From: Rhypophila decipiens
Lineage: Eukaryota; Ascomycota; Sordariomycetes; Sordariales; Naviculisporaceae
Direction of reading: 5' to 3'
NCBI GenBank assembly: GCA_033297075.1
Contig: MU858076.1
Location: 230,277-294,276, forward strand
Length of the DNA: 64,000 bases
Under the pieces are notes generated by a model. It had not been told where the DNA came from. It did not search any database and saw only the letters and a program-made list of their open reading frames with translations. Position 1 is the first letter of the stretch. Each line of letters begins with the position of its first letter. Shown in pieces: positions 22,512-33,930 of the stretch. The position numbers were made by a program, and so were the translations under genes.

Positions 22512-24638
22512 ATGATTCTACCATTACCGTCCATCTCGGCCTGCTGTGCCGCCTCGATTCTTTTCCAGTTTCTTCTTACATCCATACTTCCCCTTGCTCA
22601 AGCTGAGCCCATCAGACCCAACCCAGTTGTTGAGCTTGCCCCTAGACAGACCATCATCCCCGGCGGGCCGCCATGTGGACAGAACAATGCGACCAACAGA
22701 AGGTGCTGGAAGAATTCCTGGAGTGTTGACACCGATTACGACCTTACCAATCCTCCTGCATTTAATACTCGAAATGTGAGTAAGAATCAAGACACAAGAG
22801 ACAGCCCACGACTGACCATGCATTAGATCGACCTTCACATCACAAATGTGTCCAACTGGCTGGGTCCGGATGGCGTCAGGAAGCCAGCCATGCTCATCAA
22901 CGGCAAGACATAAGCTCCATCTAGACCACTCAACAGGAACGTCAAGCTAACAGTGTCCACACAGGCCAGTTCCCAGGTCCCACCCTCGAAGCAGGTGAGT
23001 ACCAATGCCATTACCAAGGCCCTTCGGACAGTCGCTGACAAGACTAATAGACTGGGGCGACTACATGCAAGTCAACGTCTACAATGACATGCAAGACAAT
23101 GGGTAAGCCCTTGGGTTCCTCACATGGCCACCCCAATCCTTTGCTCACCATCCCGCAGAACATCCATCCATTGGCACGGAATCCGGCAATTTGGCGAGTC
23201 CAACCAAGACGGCGTCAACGGCATCACCGAGTGCCCGATCCCGCCAGGATCCATGAAATCATACACCTTTCACGTGACCCAGTACGGGACATCATGGTAC
23301 CACTCGCACTACTCCAACCAGTACGGGAACGGCGTAGTCGGGCCTCTGATCGTCCGCGGGCCAGCCTCGGCAAACTACGACATCGACCTCGGTCCGTACA
23401 TGATGACGGACTACTACTGGCAAACCGCCGACCGGCTGACTCTCAAGGCCGAGCTGGTGTCCAACGGAGCCCCCCCTGACAGCGACAACGTTTTATTCCG
23501 TGGCAAGAGCGTCCATCCCACCAACCGCACCCAAGGCGGATCCTACGACCGTTTGACCCTGACGCCCGGCAAGAAGCACCTCCTCCGTCTCATAAACGCC
23601 TCGGTCGACAACTCCCTCACCATCACCCTAGTCGGCCACAATTTCACCGTCATCGCCACAGACCTAGTCCCCGTCAAGCCCATTGTGAAGTCATCCCTCT
23701 TCATGGCAGTGGGCCAGCGCTATGACGTGATAATCGACGCCAACCAAGCAGTAGCAAACTACTGGCTCAACGCAACCCTCGAAGCAGCCAACAACTGCGG
23801 CCGCTCTCGCAACCTCTTCCCAGCAGCCATCATCTCTTATTCCGGCGCATCCACAACGGCCCTGCCCACAAACAAAGGCAATCCCATCACCGCCACATGC
23901 GCAGGCGAGACCGGCTTCGTCCCCATCGTCACTCGAACCATCCCCGCCAGCCAATTCCCGCCCGTGAGCAACACATCCAACACTCTACCAGTCTCGCTCG
24001 CCTTCCCCACCCCCGACCCCTCCAGAGGCGCAATCTTTGAATGGCGAGTCCGAAACACACCCATCAACGTAGAATGGGACCACCCAGTCCTGGAATACAT
24101 TCTCCAGGGGAATACCTCCTTCCCCGGCTCAATCAACTTGGTCGATCTCCCGGCTCCGCCGAACAATGCGAATTCCACATGGACGTTCTGGATAATCCAG
24201 AACCAGTTCGTCCTCCCCCACCCCGTCCACTTGCACGGGCACGACTTTTTGATCCTCGGAATCGGCAGCGGGACGTTTAACCCCAGTACCATGACCAGCC
24301 AGTTGAATTTCAACAACCCAACCCGCCGAGACGTAGTCCAAATGCCCGGCAGTGGCTGGGTTGTCATTGCGTATAAAATGGATAATCCCGGTGTGTGGTT
24401 GATGCATTGTCATATTGGTTGGCATGCTGCTGGTGGACTGGGGGTTCAGTTCTTGGAGAGGAAGAGTGAGATCAAGGGGCTGATGAAGTTGGACCAGATG
24501 GAGCCGAATTGTAATGCCTGGAGGGCGTATGCGCCTAGGAGTCCGTATTTGCCCAAGAAGGATTCGGGGTTGAAGAGACGGATGGGTATGGGGGAAATGG
24601 GAATGGAGGGGGAGAGTCCGGTTAGAAGGTTGGCCTAA
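22512..24638 (+). CDS. Secreted laccase-type multicopper oxidase
   Basis: Five exons (22512-22775, 22827-22902, 22965-22994, 23051-23102, 23159-24638) give about 633 residues. Intron 2 is a GC-AG intron (GCAAGA donor); the others are GT-AG. A signal peptide (about residues 1-31, ending LAQA) is followed by a short propeptide-like stretch. All four copper-ligand clusters are present: HWHG, HSHYSN, HPVHLHGHDF and HCHIGWH. The first cupredoxin domain is encoded across the small exons, which fixes the splicing because each junction restores conserved blocks (for example INGQFPGP and NGTSIHWHG). Laccases oxidise phenolics while reducing O2 to water, here extracellularly, in lignin, melanin or detoxification chemistry. 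The C-terminal tail is Met/Gly-rich (MGMGEMGMEGE), longer than usual. It stands alone, about 2.7 kb downstream of the terpene cyclase. Confidence 0.93.
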
Positions 24639-25376
24639 GTTGATGACCAGACTGGAAACATCATGGTGAGTTTGTTATGCTGTGGTGCAGTGACAGCCTG
24701 AAAGAGGTCGAGACAAACAGAGTGGGGACCATTATTGAAGAGGAGATCATGTATCTGTAACAGCATACGAGATATTTACTTACGAGCTGAATGAATAAAA
24801 GACTTGTCAATAACAAACAAAACCGTGACTTCACAAGGTACCAAGCTACAAGAACAAGCAAGGTCTCACAGCAGAAACAAAGAGGGACAAGGTCGTTCAA
24901 TGACTCGTGGACACACACAAGTCACACACCGAAAGGTCAGTACTCCACAACCGGAGCAAACGAAAACGGCAAGCCGCCGCCGCCGACACATGGCAGCGGC
25001 CACCCGGCCCGGGGTGGCTAATACCCGGGGAATCCACGGGTAATGCGTGTCAACCGGGCCCGCCAAGCACGGCTAGTTGGTGATGCCGGACCCTTATTTG
25101 CTGAATGGCGTCACTTGACCGGGTCTCAATTGCTCTAGTGTGTATACTAATTCGATCCTCATCTTGGGTCGGAGGAACATCGGAGATGTCTTTTCAGTTT
25201 TTGTTTGTAAGTGCTGCCCCTATTCTTCGGAGCCTACCAGGCCGGCTCAAGCTCTTGGCTAAAAATAAAGAAGCTATAACTTGACTTGGTGTCCTTCCAT
25301 CTGCCCTGCGTCTTGGGATCCCAATTATAGTCAATCTGAACTCACATCTCAAATTTCCCAGGTTGAAACCTTCAAG
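24639..25376. other. Intergenic
   Basis: 3' region of the laccase and 5' region of the nucleotidyltransferase gene. No supported feature. Confidence 0.4.
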
Positions 25377-26189
25377 ATGTTCTCCCACCACGCCGCCTCA
25401 ATAGAGGTCATAAAATCCCACTTCGAAAGCCTCCCCGACGTCCTGGCCCTGCTCCTAACAGGCAGCATAGCCCACGGCTTCGCAGCAGCCGACTCGGACG
25501 TCGACGTGCTAGTCGTCCTCACCGAGGAAGCCTACCAAGCCCGTCTCGACGCAGGAGACACCACCTTTGTCCGGCACGACCTCACCACCTATGAAGGGGG
25601 CTACGTCGACGGGAAATACATCTCCCTCTCATTCATCCAGTCCGTCGCGGAGAAAGGGAGTGAACCCTCGCGCTGGGCGTTCGAAGGCGCGACCGTGCTT
25701 TTCTCCCGGCCGGATCTTGCTCTCCCATCAGGATTTGCAGATCTCGACTCTCTGATCCAAAGTCTAGTCGTGTATCCAGTGGCAGAAAAGACACAAAGGA
25801 TAATCCAGTTCCGGACTCAGCTGGAGATCTGGAAGTGGTACTGCATCGAAGGGCGCAAGAAGCAGAACCCGTATTTGCTAAACATTGCAGTCGGCAAGCT
25901 GGTTCTCTTCGGGGGCAGGTTGATACTAGCGCATAATGAGATGCTGTACCCGTATCACAAGTGGTTTGTCAAGGTGCTGGAGAATGCAAAGGAGAAGCCC
26001 GAGGGGATGATGGAGGCGTTTGACCGGGCGGTGCGGGATCCTTGGGATGAGAAGAATACCCAGGGTTTCTACGACTTGGTTGTTGGATGGAGGGAATGGG
26101 AGAGGCCCAAGTTTAGGTTTGGAGCGCAGTTTGCCGAGGATAGCGAGTTGAATTGGTTGGTTTTGAAGACGCCTGTTGATGATCTCTGA
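25377..26189 (+). CDS. Nucleotidyltransferase-fold protein (kanamycin nucleotidyltransferase-like)
   Basis: A single-exon protein of 270 residues. I use the first in-frame ATG at 25377, directly upstream of the domain; the frame is open further upstream but without ATG. The Pol-beta-superfamily signature is at residues 28-46: TGSIAHGFAAADSDVDVLVV, with Gly29-Ser30 and the paired acidic residues Asp41 and Asp43 that bind metal and nucleotide. A later helical region (about 115-260) contains several conserved-looking aromatic and basic positions (EIWKWYCIEGRKKQNPYLL). Members transfer a nucleotide to a small molecule or protein. Fungal homologues are widespread and functionally unassigned. It should be cytosolic. 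No neighbour suggests a pathway. Confidence 0.8.
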   Translation: MFSHHAASIEVIKSHFESLPDVLALLLTGSIAHGFAAADSDVDVLVVLTEEAYQARLDAGDTTFVRHDLTTYEGGYVDGKYISLSFIQSVAEKGSEPSRWAFEGATVLFSRPDLALPSGFADLDSLIQSLVVYPVAEKTQRIIQFRTQLEIWKWYCIEGRKKQNPYLLNIAVGKLVLFGGRLILAHNEMLYPYHKWFVKVLENAKEKPEGMMEAFDRAVRDPWDEKNTQGFYDLVVGWREWERPKFRFGAQFAEDSELNWLVLKTPVDDL

Positions 26190-26686
26190 TACCCTTCTTT
26201 TGTTTGGAGGTTGTGATGGTGCTGTGGAGGGACAGGAAGGAGACGGATGCCATTTCCACCGCGGACGGGTGTTGTGTGCTTCATTGATAGGATTAATACC
26301 CTCGCAGTTGGCAGTTATTTGGGCCGATCAAGGCATCTTGGGTCCTTTGAGATTATTGAGAACTGCAGTGGCCTAGAGTAATGGCTGTTGCATGGCAGGA
26401 CAGGAATAGAATGGATATGTCTATCTAGCTAGTCGTTAATGGTCATCTCTGTGGAAAGTCATGATTGTCGTAATCTATGATTTTTCCTTTCTTTCTTCGC
26501 ATGTCATAAGTCGTCTCTTCCATCGATGCAGTTTGTCAAACAGTCCAAGGTCCGTCCCACGCGTGGCTGGAATCATGGTGGATGTGGTGGTTCGTGTATT
26601 AAAGTTGTGTTCGTACCATCGTAAACCCGTTTATCCTGTCTATGCAACCCCCAAGGTCCTCGGTCTTTTGTGAATATCCATGTGGC
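26190..26686. other. Intergenic, convergent 3' regions
   Basis: Spacer between the convergent nucleotidyltransferase and Myb genes. Nothing recognised. Confidence 0.4.
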
Positions 26687-28094
26687 TCATCTTCTTTGAG
26701 AGTAGCCATGGTCCTGCTGCCCACTCGTAGTGTGACCCGTATTATAGCCCGTACTGGACGTGGCCACCATGCCCGGGGCCGTGGAAGATGAGGACAGCGG
26801 CGGATAGGAACTATAGCTGTATGGCTGTTGCTGATATTGATGTTGAAGCTGTTGTTCTTGTCCGTATGCCGCCCTCGTCGTGGGTGTTCCCATGTCGGCT
26901 GTTGGTGTGTTGCTCCCGCTGCCTGTCCTGTCACTGCCCTCGTGCAGTGCATATTCGCCATGCGGTGGATATTGTTGCTGTGATGTCTGGTGCTGTTGCC
27001 AGGTCCCCGGTCCTTGTTGCCCCTGAGCGTAAACATTATGACTTTGCTGGTGTGATGCCGGATGATCGTCGTCGAGGGGACTTATCGGCGCAAAACCGAC
27101 GGGCGCGAGAAGAGTGTTTCCGACGTTTCCGCCGCCTTGGTGGCTATGGTGGTTGATCATTTCTACCATCTCGTTGTCGGTCGTGTTGAGATAGGGGTAA
27201 GGTTGGGACGGCGCCGATGTTCGCTGGTTGATTCGAGACTCGTGGCGTTGTCTGCGGGCGTGGGATCGCGCGTTCAGCTGGATCGTCCGTAGGCCAGTAG
27301 ACATGCACTGTGTCCAGGCACCATCACGTTAGTCTCTTACTCTCACTGTGGCTTGACCATGGTCTTACCTGGGCCTCGACAACATTCCACTTCTCGCCAA
27401 CCCTCGCTGCCAGGCCAGACCAAATCTCTTTCCTCATACCCATGTACTCGTGAGCCACCTTTTCCAGCTTTTCCCGGTCGAGATCGTATATGCCTCGCCG
27501 TTCCATCAGTCGCTCGTACCGTTTGCGGCAGGCGTTGGCCGTCTTGGACGGGAAATGGGTCCGCTGAATCTGGGCCCAGTGGTGGCCTTGACCTCGAGCG
27601 TTGAGGAGCGTCTTGTCTTCCTCTGACGTCCATGTGCCGTAGTTGTACGCCGACGGTTGGTATTCGGGAACGCTGAGAGCGATGTCGTTGTTTGGCGGAG
27701 GGCTAGGGATCGAAGGACCCGTTGTGGGCGTGGTTGCGCCGGGCGATGGGAGAGGACCCGAACCGTCGTTCTCGAGCTGTCCGGAGGGCATGTTGGATGG
27801 GTATGCTTGACTCGGAGGCAGCGACTGTAAAGATGGTTCCATGTGGTCCTGCCCTGGACCCATCGTCGTCGTCGGAGGCAGCAAGCTGGGAAGGTACTCG
27901 AAGGCTCCGGGATGAGACCCGAAAGGTGGTGGAGGAGGAGGAGGAGGCGGAAGTGCCGGTTGCGTCTGACCATGATGGCTCCTTGTTGACGAACTCGGCC
28001 GAGGTGGAGGCACCTCCTTTTTGGCGCGGTTCGACCTGGTCGAATATCGACTGCTCGAGCCCCGAGTACTACCGTGTTTCTCCATCCCGCGCAT
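26687..28094 (-). CDS. Myb/SANT-domain DNA-binding protein
   Basis: Two exons (28094-27369 and 27307-26687) with a 61-nt intron (GTAAGA...ACTAAC...CAG) give 448 residues. The N-terminus is Pro/Ser-rich with a run of about nine prolines (27929-27956). A single Myb/SANT repeat starts near residue 152: YGTWTSEEDKTLLNARGQG, then HHWAQIQRTHFPSKTANACR and KRYERLMERRG, with the spaced Trp residues and helix-turn-helix pattern expected. A conserved helical segment (EKVAHEYMGMRKEIW) follows. The C-terminal half is Gln/Ser/Tyr/His-rich and probably disordered (QQLQHQYQQQPYSYSSYPP). It is likely a nuclear transcription factor of a conserved filamentous-fungal family. The intron falls just after the conserved helical region. 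No direct target is evident. Confidence 0.85.
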
Positions 28095-29708
28095 GGTGAC
28101 GGCCCGCTCAGCAGTGCGTGGGGGTGTTCGATCGACGGCTCTTGGTATCGATGCAGTGTGTCAAGGCCAAAGCCAACGCCCTCAAAAGCTGGGATGAGGT
28201 CCAGATAGAGTTGTGCCCCAGGGTCAACAGCCACAACTGCCAACAGCACGACGACAACAACAACACAGCCCCTTGAATCTCAAAATCGATCGAAAAGCAA
28301 GGTTGCGATTTGCGATGTAAATGCCCCTGCCAAAAAGGGCGGTCTCCAAGATGGGTCGCAGAAAACTTCCGGGCGGAAGAGACCTTTGTGCATCCGGTGG
28401 CTGCACCCAAGAGATGTACGGTGTGACTCCTACCACCTAACAGGTCTTTGTCTCTTCGGAGAGGGGTATATCGATCAGACCCTGTCGGAGACCTGCTGAG
28501 AAAAAAAAAGCTTAGTTATGGGTCTCTTGGGAAAATCTTCAGCTGTCCTGCGTCATGGCTTTCGGGGCGTGGGAGCAAGAGGGGGGCGGGTTAGGGGGGT
28601 CACGGTGATCTTCCCGAGCAATGCGGCCCATCTTGGGGGCCCGACCGACCAGCGATCCTCAAATTCAAGGTTGACAACCCAAACCTACCTCAGCTGCCTG
28701 TTGACATGTGCGGTGGGTGGTGGTACGGAGTACTAGACTCTGGTTCTGGCGTGTGCATACATGTATGTCTGCCTGTGCATGTTATGCAACCAGAGTTGAA
28801 GAAGCGAGGAGGTCAAAGGATATAGAGAGCATAGGCCCCCTGACCTGCCCCCCTTTGACCCCAAATATTATCTTGGGAACTTTCGCGATAAGGGGGAGAC
28901 CCTGCCGTCCGGTGGCCCCTATTGTCGGCTGGTTTGGGTTTGTATGGGCGCGGGAGGGAAATGATGGCATCTCCGTTGCCAAGGGAGACAGCGGAAATGC
29001 AAAGTCAATAAAAACCGAAAAATTTGCCATGGTCACGATGTCGAATCAAAAGCGTCATACAGTAGCATTTCGGCCTCTGGGAAAGGAGAGCTTCTTGATC
29101 GAATCTAGCCAGCTGGAGAGCAGCAGCACTGAAGATGGCTGGCCCATGTCTATTGAACCGCTTCCTCCTGCGGCCTCCGTTTCCTTGCATCGATGGTGTG
29201 GCGCCAAGAAAAGTGCCCGACCACTCACAAGAATGAGTAATCTCACACGAAGCGGAGCGGATAACCGGCCACTCCTTTTGCCTGCCGTCGTATTGCTGTG
29301 GATTTGCTGCATTTTTCGGTCAAAGTGCAGGTCCAGGGGAGCTTTGAGAAGAGCATAATGGGCCATTGCTGGGAGCCAATCACGGATCGCCTTTACTCAA
29401 GGATGACTAATACACATGTCAAAATCAACACCCAAGACTGATGGGCCTACCTCATTTATCTTAATAGTTTAGGATATCTTCCCAGCCAGATTACCTCCAT
29501 GGAGATGAGAGTGTCCACTCCTTGCACAAACGACTATCAAGTATCAACCCAGTAAGCCCAACATGTCCCCCAAACTGAACCACCGATCGAGTGAGGTTGT
29601 TGATATATGATTTACCATGTGCCTGACGTAATTATCCTGCGTTGCGCTTCTCGCCGTGTCCAAGGGTAACAGCGTGCTGAAGCTGCCTAGGCTGTCGAGT
29701 CAGGCTCC
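28095..29708. other. Intergenic, 1.6 kb
   Basis: A 216-codon plus-strand frame at 28708-29358 and overlapping minus-strand frames show no domain, signal peptide or splice structure. I treat them as chance frames in the Myb promoter region. Confidence 0.4.
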
Positions 29709-30134
29709 TTAGCTCAAGGTCCCGATGTGGAAAACGATATTGACGCCTATATAGTCACGATGAGCCCGAAGGGCAACCATGTTAAGCTGGACCTTGAGCT
29801 GATCGTCAGAAGCAAGATCGTAGAACAGCAGGGCGTTTTCCCCATCCCAGATTATAAAATGCCGGGTTTCATTCCATGAGATTACACAGCCCACTCCTAT
29901 GTCATTGTCGTCCATTAGCCTGGAGAGAATAAGTGCCGTGCAAGATTTCTTGATGCTGCTGATCATCTGATCGCGACCGGAAGTGTCCAGTCTAGCGGCA
30001 AAGCAAAGTGCTTTCAGCGGAATCGACTTGTCGTAGATGTCTCTCTTTACAGGAAAAAGACGAATGAGGAAGACGTCATCTTCTTCAGGATGGCTCTCGT
30101 CACTCGAGGACATTGTTAGTGATGGACAGCTCAT
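29709..30134 (-). CDS. Small protein of unknown function
   Basis: The frame gives 141 residues from ATG 30134; a second ATG at 30113 begins MSSSDESHPEEDD. The acidic N-terminus is followed by an alternating hydrophobic pattern that looks foldable (DDVFLIRLFPVKRDIYDKSI, HFIIWDGENALLFYDLAS). No signal peptide, membrane segment or family is recognised. It may be an orphan gene or the surviving part of a larger, decayed one. The flanks show no splice partner I could justify. Confidence 0.35.
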   Translation of the reverse strand: MSCPSLTMSSSDESHPEEDDVFLIRLFPVKRDIYDKSIPLKALCFAARLDTSGRDQMISSIKKSCTALILSRLMDDNDIGVGCVISWNETRHFIIWDGENALLFYDLASDDQLKVQLNMVALRAHRDYIGVNIVFHIGTLS

Positions 30135-30825
30135 TCGTGCGTGGATGTCTGATGCCCTAGCAATGATCTTATTTACTGATACTCGGACGAGAGGGATTCT
30201 GGGCGATAGACTCAAGTTGGTTCGGGGTGTCCGGGAGAGCTTGAATTTGGCCTACATCTTGGCTATTAATACTCTGAGTCTAAAGGGCAAAACAGACCCA
30301 AACGTCATTCCCGGCTTGTGTCTTTCTACCTTGACACGAAATAAAAGGCTCGAGTCACTGGACATCGTAACCAACATCTTTGCTTCTTGGTCATCAGAAC
30401 AAGCAAGCAAAGCGGTGACTGAGATGGGTACCCAGAAAAATATGATTCATAGTTGGAGTGGGTTGTAAGTCGCATCAATTCCATTTGTTGGCCCTTGGTC
30501 GCTGCCACAGAGGAGCGTAGTCGGCGTTAACTAGTTAGAACACAAAGAGCAGGGACTATCACCACCATAGCCGTTGGATCTTGGTAAAATGAACCCTTGT
30601 TCCCACGCAAGAGACCAGATAATACGTAATGACAAGGAGGCATTCCCTATATATAGACGACAGATTCCAGTAATCGGCACCGTATCACTAAACTCATTCC
30701 CAACACCTGTAAGACTGGATATACCCAATAGCCTGATCAAGAGACTGATCAATAAGGTCGCCGCATTCCAAATCGCCAATCGTCGCCATGGGGCCCCCGA
30801 GGCTCTCGTCACAGTTCTTGGCGTT
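30135..30825. other. Intergenic
   Basis: Short frames only. Some minus-strand segments follow the stop of the secreted protein gene. No supported feature. Confidence 0.35.
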
Positions 30826-31101
30826 CTAGATCCTGCAGGTCCCATACCTGACAAAGGCGCTATTGCCAGTAAATGGAAGGCAGTCGAGGTTGCCACGGTC
30901 CTTTTTCCCGTCCCCGCGGGTGTAGTCCGCACAGCTCGTGCCCGGCTGGCTTTCCCCCAAGGTGAAGCACCTGGTGAGGCTCGAGGGGCCCTCGTAAATG
31001 CGGTAGGCCTGCGGCTCGCATAACATGGTGTTGTGGAATGCAATCTCCCAAGCGGTGGTGGTGGACGCAAGGATGGCGACGAAGAGGGTGGAGAGCTTCA
31101 T
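30826..31101 (-). CDS. Small secreted cysteine-containing protein
   Basis: A single exon of 91 residues with ATG at 31101. The signal peptide is MKLSTLFVAILASTTTA with likely cleavage before WEIAFHN. The mature peptide of about 74 residues contains five cysteines (at MLCEP, TRCFT, TSCAD, LDCLP and GTCRI), charged loops and no transmembrane segment. The C-terminus ends two residues after the last cysteine, which is common for small disulfide-stabilised secreted proteins. No family is recognised. It could be an effector-like, antimicrobial or cell-surface protein. The odd cysteine number suggests dimerisation or one free thiol. Confidence 0.6.
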   Translation of the reverse strand: MKLSTLFVAILASTTTAWEIAFHNTMLCEPQAYRIYEGPSSLTRCFTLGESQPGTSCADYTRGDGKKDRGNLDCLPFTGNSAFVRYGTCRI

Positions 31102-31475
31102 ATTGGCTGTCTTTTGGGAGGAAGAACCGAGTAAAGCGTGGCTTGTAGAGTGAGGTTCAGATAGGTCAGGCAGGTAGATTAAGACGGCGGCTACTGGATC
31201 AGAGATGGAGAGAATTCACTGGGGATTTCCGGGCAGATAAAAAAGCATTCTTCAACACTACTGTTAACGGGTAATTATGCCGATAGCACCTTGATCTCAC
31301 GGAAACCTGCCGATATTTTGTCGGTCAGGGAGCCGTAATATTTGCGTTTAGTCCCAGAAACAAGCAAAGAACCAAAACTGGGAACAGGATGCAACTATGA
31401 TATACAAGTCATTAGGTTATTGAAAAAAAAGAAAAGATTTCCTGGTGTGAATGCTCATTCGTGGGCAAAAGGAAA
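31102..31475. other. Intergenic
   Basis: 5' region of the secreted protein gene. Nothing else recognised. Confidence 0.35.
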
Positions 31476-31549
31476 TGATCCGAGGCGGGCTCGATCCGCC
31501 GACCTTCAGTGTGTTAGACTGACGTGATAACCAACTACACCATCGGACC
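31476..31549 (-). tRNA. tRNA-Val (anticodon AAC)
   Basis: The minus strand folds as a cloverleaf: acceptor GGTCCGA paired with TCGGATC, a D-arm (GGTGTAGTTGGTTATCAC), an anticodon stem TCAGT/ACTGA with loop CTAACAC (anticodon AAC), and a T-arm GGCGG/CCGCC with loop ATCGAGC and discriminator A. There is no intron. Length is 74 nt. Confidence 0.92.
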
Positions 31550-31952
31550 TGGTGATTTGATGATAGATCCACCTTCTTGACGCCTCTTTCACGCGGGATC
31601 GTTGGATCTGCTGGTTGGTACCCAGAGGAGCTCCACCCTGGCCCCTTTCTTCCTCGGCCCCACAAGCCACATGGATACGTCCTTTGGGCCAAATAGATTG
31701 TTTTCGAATCTCTTTTCACATGGCCGTATGTTTGTGTGTGACTGCTATTATGATATGGAAACTCCTGGAGATTGCCTAATTGTATTCAAGAGTAGGTTAC
31801 TACATTGCCCTACAGCATGTTCATGTTTGCTCAGCGTCCTGTCAGCCTGAAGACCACTTGGCACTTTGTCCCTTTCCTGACTCGTCTTCGTTGTTCAAAC
31901 CTGCCACTCATCAACTCCAACATCGTCAGGACTCATGTTTGCCGGTCAATAG
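31550..31952. other. Intergenic
   Basis: Between the tRNA and the 3' end of the DJ-1 family gene. Nothing recognised. Confidence 0.35.
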
Positions 31953-33052
31953 CTAGTCATACCCAACGGGCTTGACCACATCGGCAAGGCTAACATTGGC
32001 GTTTGCTCCGGGAACCTGACAAACGCTCACATGTCAGCATAAGGAAGATATAATATCCAAACGAGCAAACCATCAATCATGGAGAAACGTACCTTGTGGA
32101 CAACCGAATACGGATCCCAATGGGGGTCGGTATGAGGCGAATACTCGATGCCATTCATAGCCTTGGTGATAACCGGGTCCTTCTCTCCATACAGATGAGA
32201 CAGAAAGGCATAGACCATGTCCATACCTGCTCATTGTCAGTCACGATGCAACAAAGCAGCAAGAAAGAGAAATATGCTCACCAGCAGCAACACCACTACT
32301 AGTCCAAATCTTTCCATCAACCACCCAGCGCGCAGTGGGCACCCACTTGACCTTTTCCTCCCCAACCTCACCCACAACTTCGAACCAAGCGCCTTTGTTC
32401 GTCGTAGCCCTTTTCCCATCCAGCACTCCACTCCGAGCAAGCAGCAAGCTCCCAGTGCAAACACTGAGCAAATAATCCAGTCTCTCAAACCGCTCATTAA
32501 TAAACTCCTCAACCCAGGTAACACCCCCGTTTGCCTTGCCCATTGCTCTAGTCCCCACTCCGCCAGGAACAAGCAAGACGTCTAGCGCGGGGGCGTCGGT
32601 GTATGCATGGGTGGCCACGATACTGGGGCGAAGGACGTGCGAGAGGACCATCATTCTCGGCTCGTCCGAGTTGCCGGGCGTGGCCATTGACGCCATGGGG
32701 GTGCGCATTTTGTGGGGAGGAGGGCCGGACGAGACAGGGCCTGTGACGTTTGAGATGAGCGATAGAGTGATCTTGTAGGATCCCGAGGATTGGTAGAATA
32801 ATTCGAGGGGGCCGAATACGTCCAGGGGGTCGAAGCCTGGGAAGATTATCTGATTTAGGTGTCAGTGTACTGAGGGGAGGAATTGGGTGAGGGAATACTA
32901 CTGACGATGCCTAGGGACAGGGTGCGTCGCCTGTTAAAGTCATTCTCTGCGGCGCGGGAGGTGCCATTCTGAGCGGTAGCTGGCGAAGTCATCATGAGAA
33001 GTGAGAACAGTAACAAAGTCACTAGACGAGGAAGAAGGTCTGAACCGGCCAT
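31953..33052 (-). CDS. Secreted DJ-1/PfpI (ThiJ) family protein
   Basis: Four exons (33052-32906, 32849-32282, 32226-32093, 32015-31953) give 303 residues; every junction keeps conserved blocks intact. The N-terminus has a hydrophobic secretion signal (LVTLLLFSLLMMTSPATA). The DJ-1/PfpI fold starts with GIIIFPGFDPLDVFGPLELF (about 48-67) and includes LLVPGGVGTR and the nucleophile elbow DYLLSVCTGS with Cys180. GMDMVYAFL near the C-terminal third matches the usual helix after the TSSGVAAG turn. Family members act as glyoxalases, isonitrile hydratases or regulators; substrate is unknown here. Secretion is unusual for the family at large but occurs in fungal members. The first donor is GTCAGT, weaker than consensus, so the exon 1 boundary is the least certain point. 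Confidence 0.82.
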
Positions 33053-33930
33053 TTGGTCGATGTGTCGCGGGTATTTGAGGTTTTATTAGTCAGTCGATGG
33101 TTATGTTTTTAAACCCTTTGGGCCAGGTTAGGTCCGACGCTGTAAGATGCAGTGGAGGTGACGGTGATGATGTGTTCGTCTTGTGTGACCACCATCGAGC
33201 GAGCCCGTCGGCTTTATACACGACAGACTGAGCATATTTTCGAATCGAGCCATGTTCGACGTTGTGATATCGTGACGGGTCCTTGATCTCACCGAGGCCG
33301 TGAGAGTTTGGTGTTGATGCACACAGAACGCGCTCAAACACGAGCAAATCTAGGCAAGGTCCTTGATGTAATATCAATTCCGCGGTTGGTAGAAGCCGTT
33401 CAGGTCATTTGGTCTTTCCCGTCAAATACGTGTACAATGAGGTTACTCCCAAGGAGCCTGCAGTGACGTTTAATACTTCATTCCTGTTGTTGAGGCCGAG
33501 TTAATATACTTAACTCCGAGATGGTCCTGCAATGTTCTTTGGGAAACGTGGAGTCTCACGCTGTGTGACTCGTTTACGCCTATATGTGCAGGACTGTAAG
33601 CTTTTGTTAATGTATTTGCGGGGCCATTCCGACTTTTTGGGACTGGGATGTCGATATTGATGCGGTATACAGAACACGGCGGAGATGGGGTAAAGTTCTC
33701 TAACTTGCTCGTTCCTGGGACGTGGAAGCGGGAAGATTGGGCATGTGATGCTGACCATGCAGGTGCATGCTAGCATGAGTACGTATATAGTATCCCGTGC
33801 ACGGAAGGACCTAGTACCTGCTTTGGCAGTTACATCAACTGACTGGAGTGTGGACCTGTAAGTTAGATGATGGTTGTGTATTATAGAGCAGGAATCCAGT
33901 GATCGTATCAACAACGGTAGTCGCGTAGTA
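33053..33930. other. Intergenic
   Basis: Region between two minus-strand genes (upstream of DJ-1, downstream of HET). A 149-codon minus frame has no recognisable domain. Confidence 0.35.

Noticed and set aside
18227..24638. Complete terpene biosynthetic cluster (cyclase plus laccase)
   Set aside because: No P450, prenyltransferase, transporter or regulator nearby, and 2.7 kb of gene-free DNA separates the two; proximity alone does not support a cluster.
28708..29358. 216-codon plus-strand frame
   Set aside because: Overlaps several equally long frames on both strands and shows no domain.
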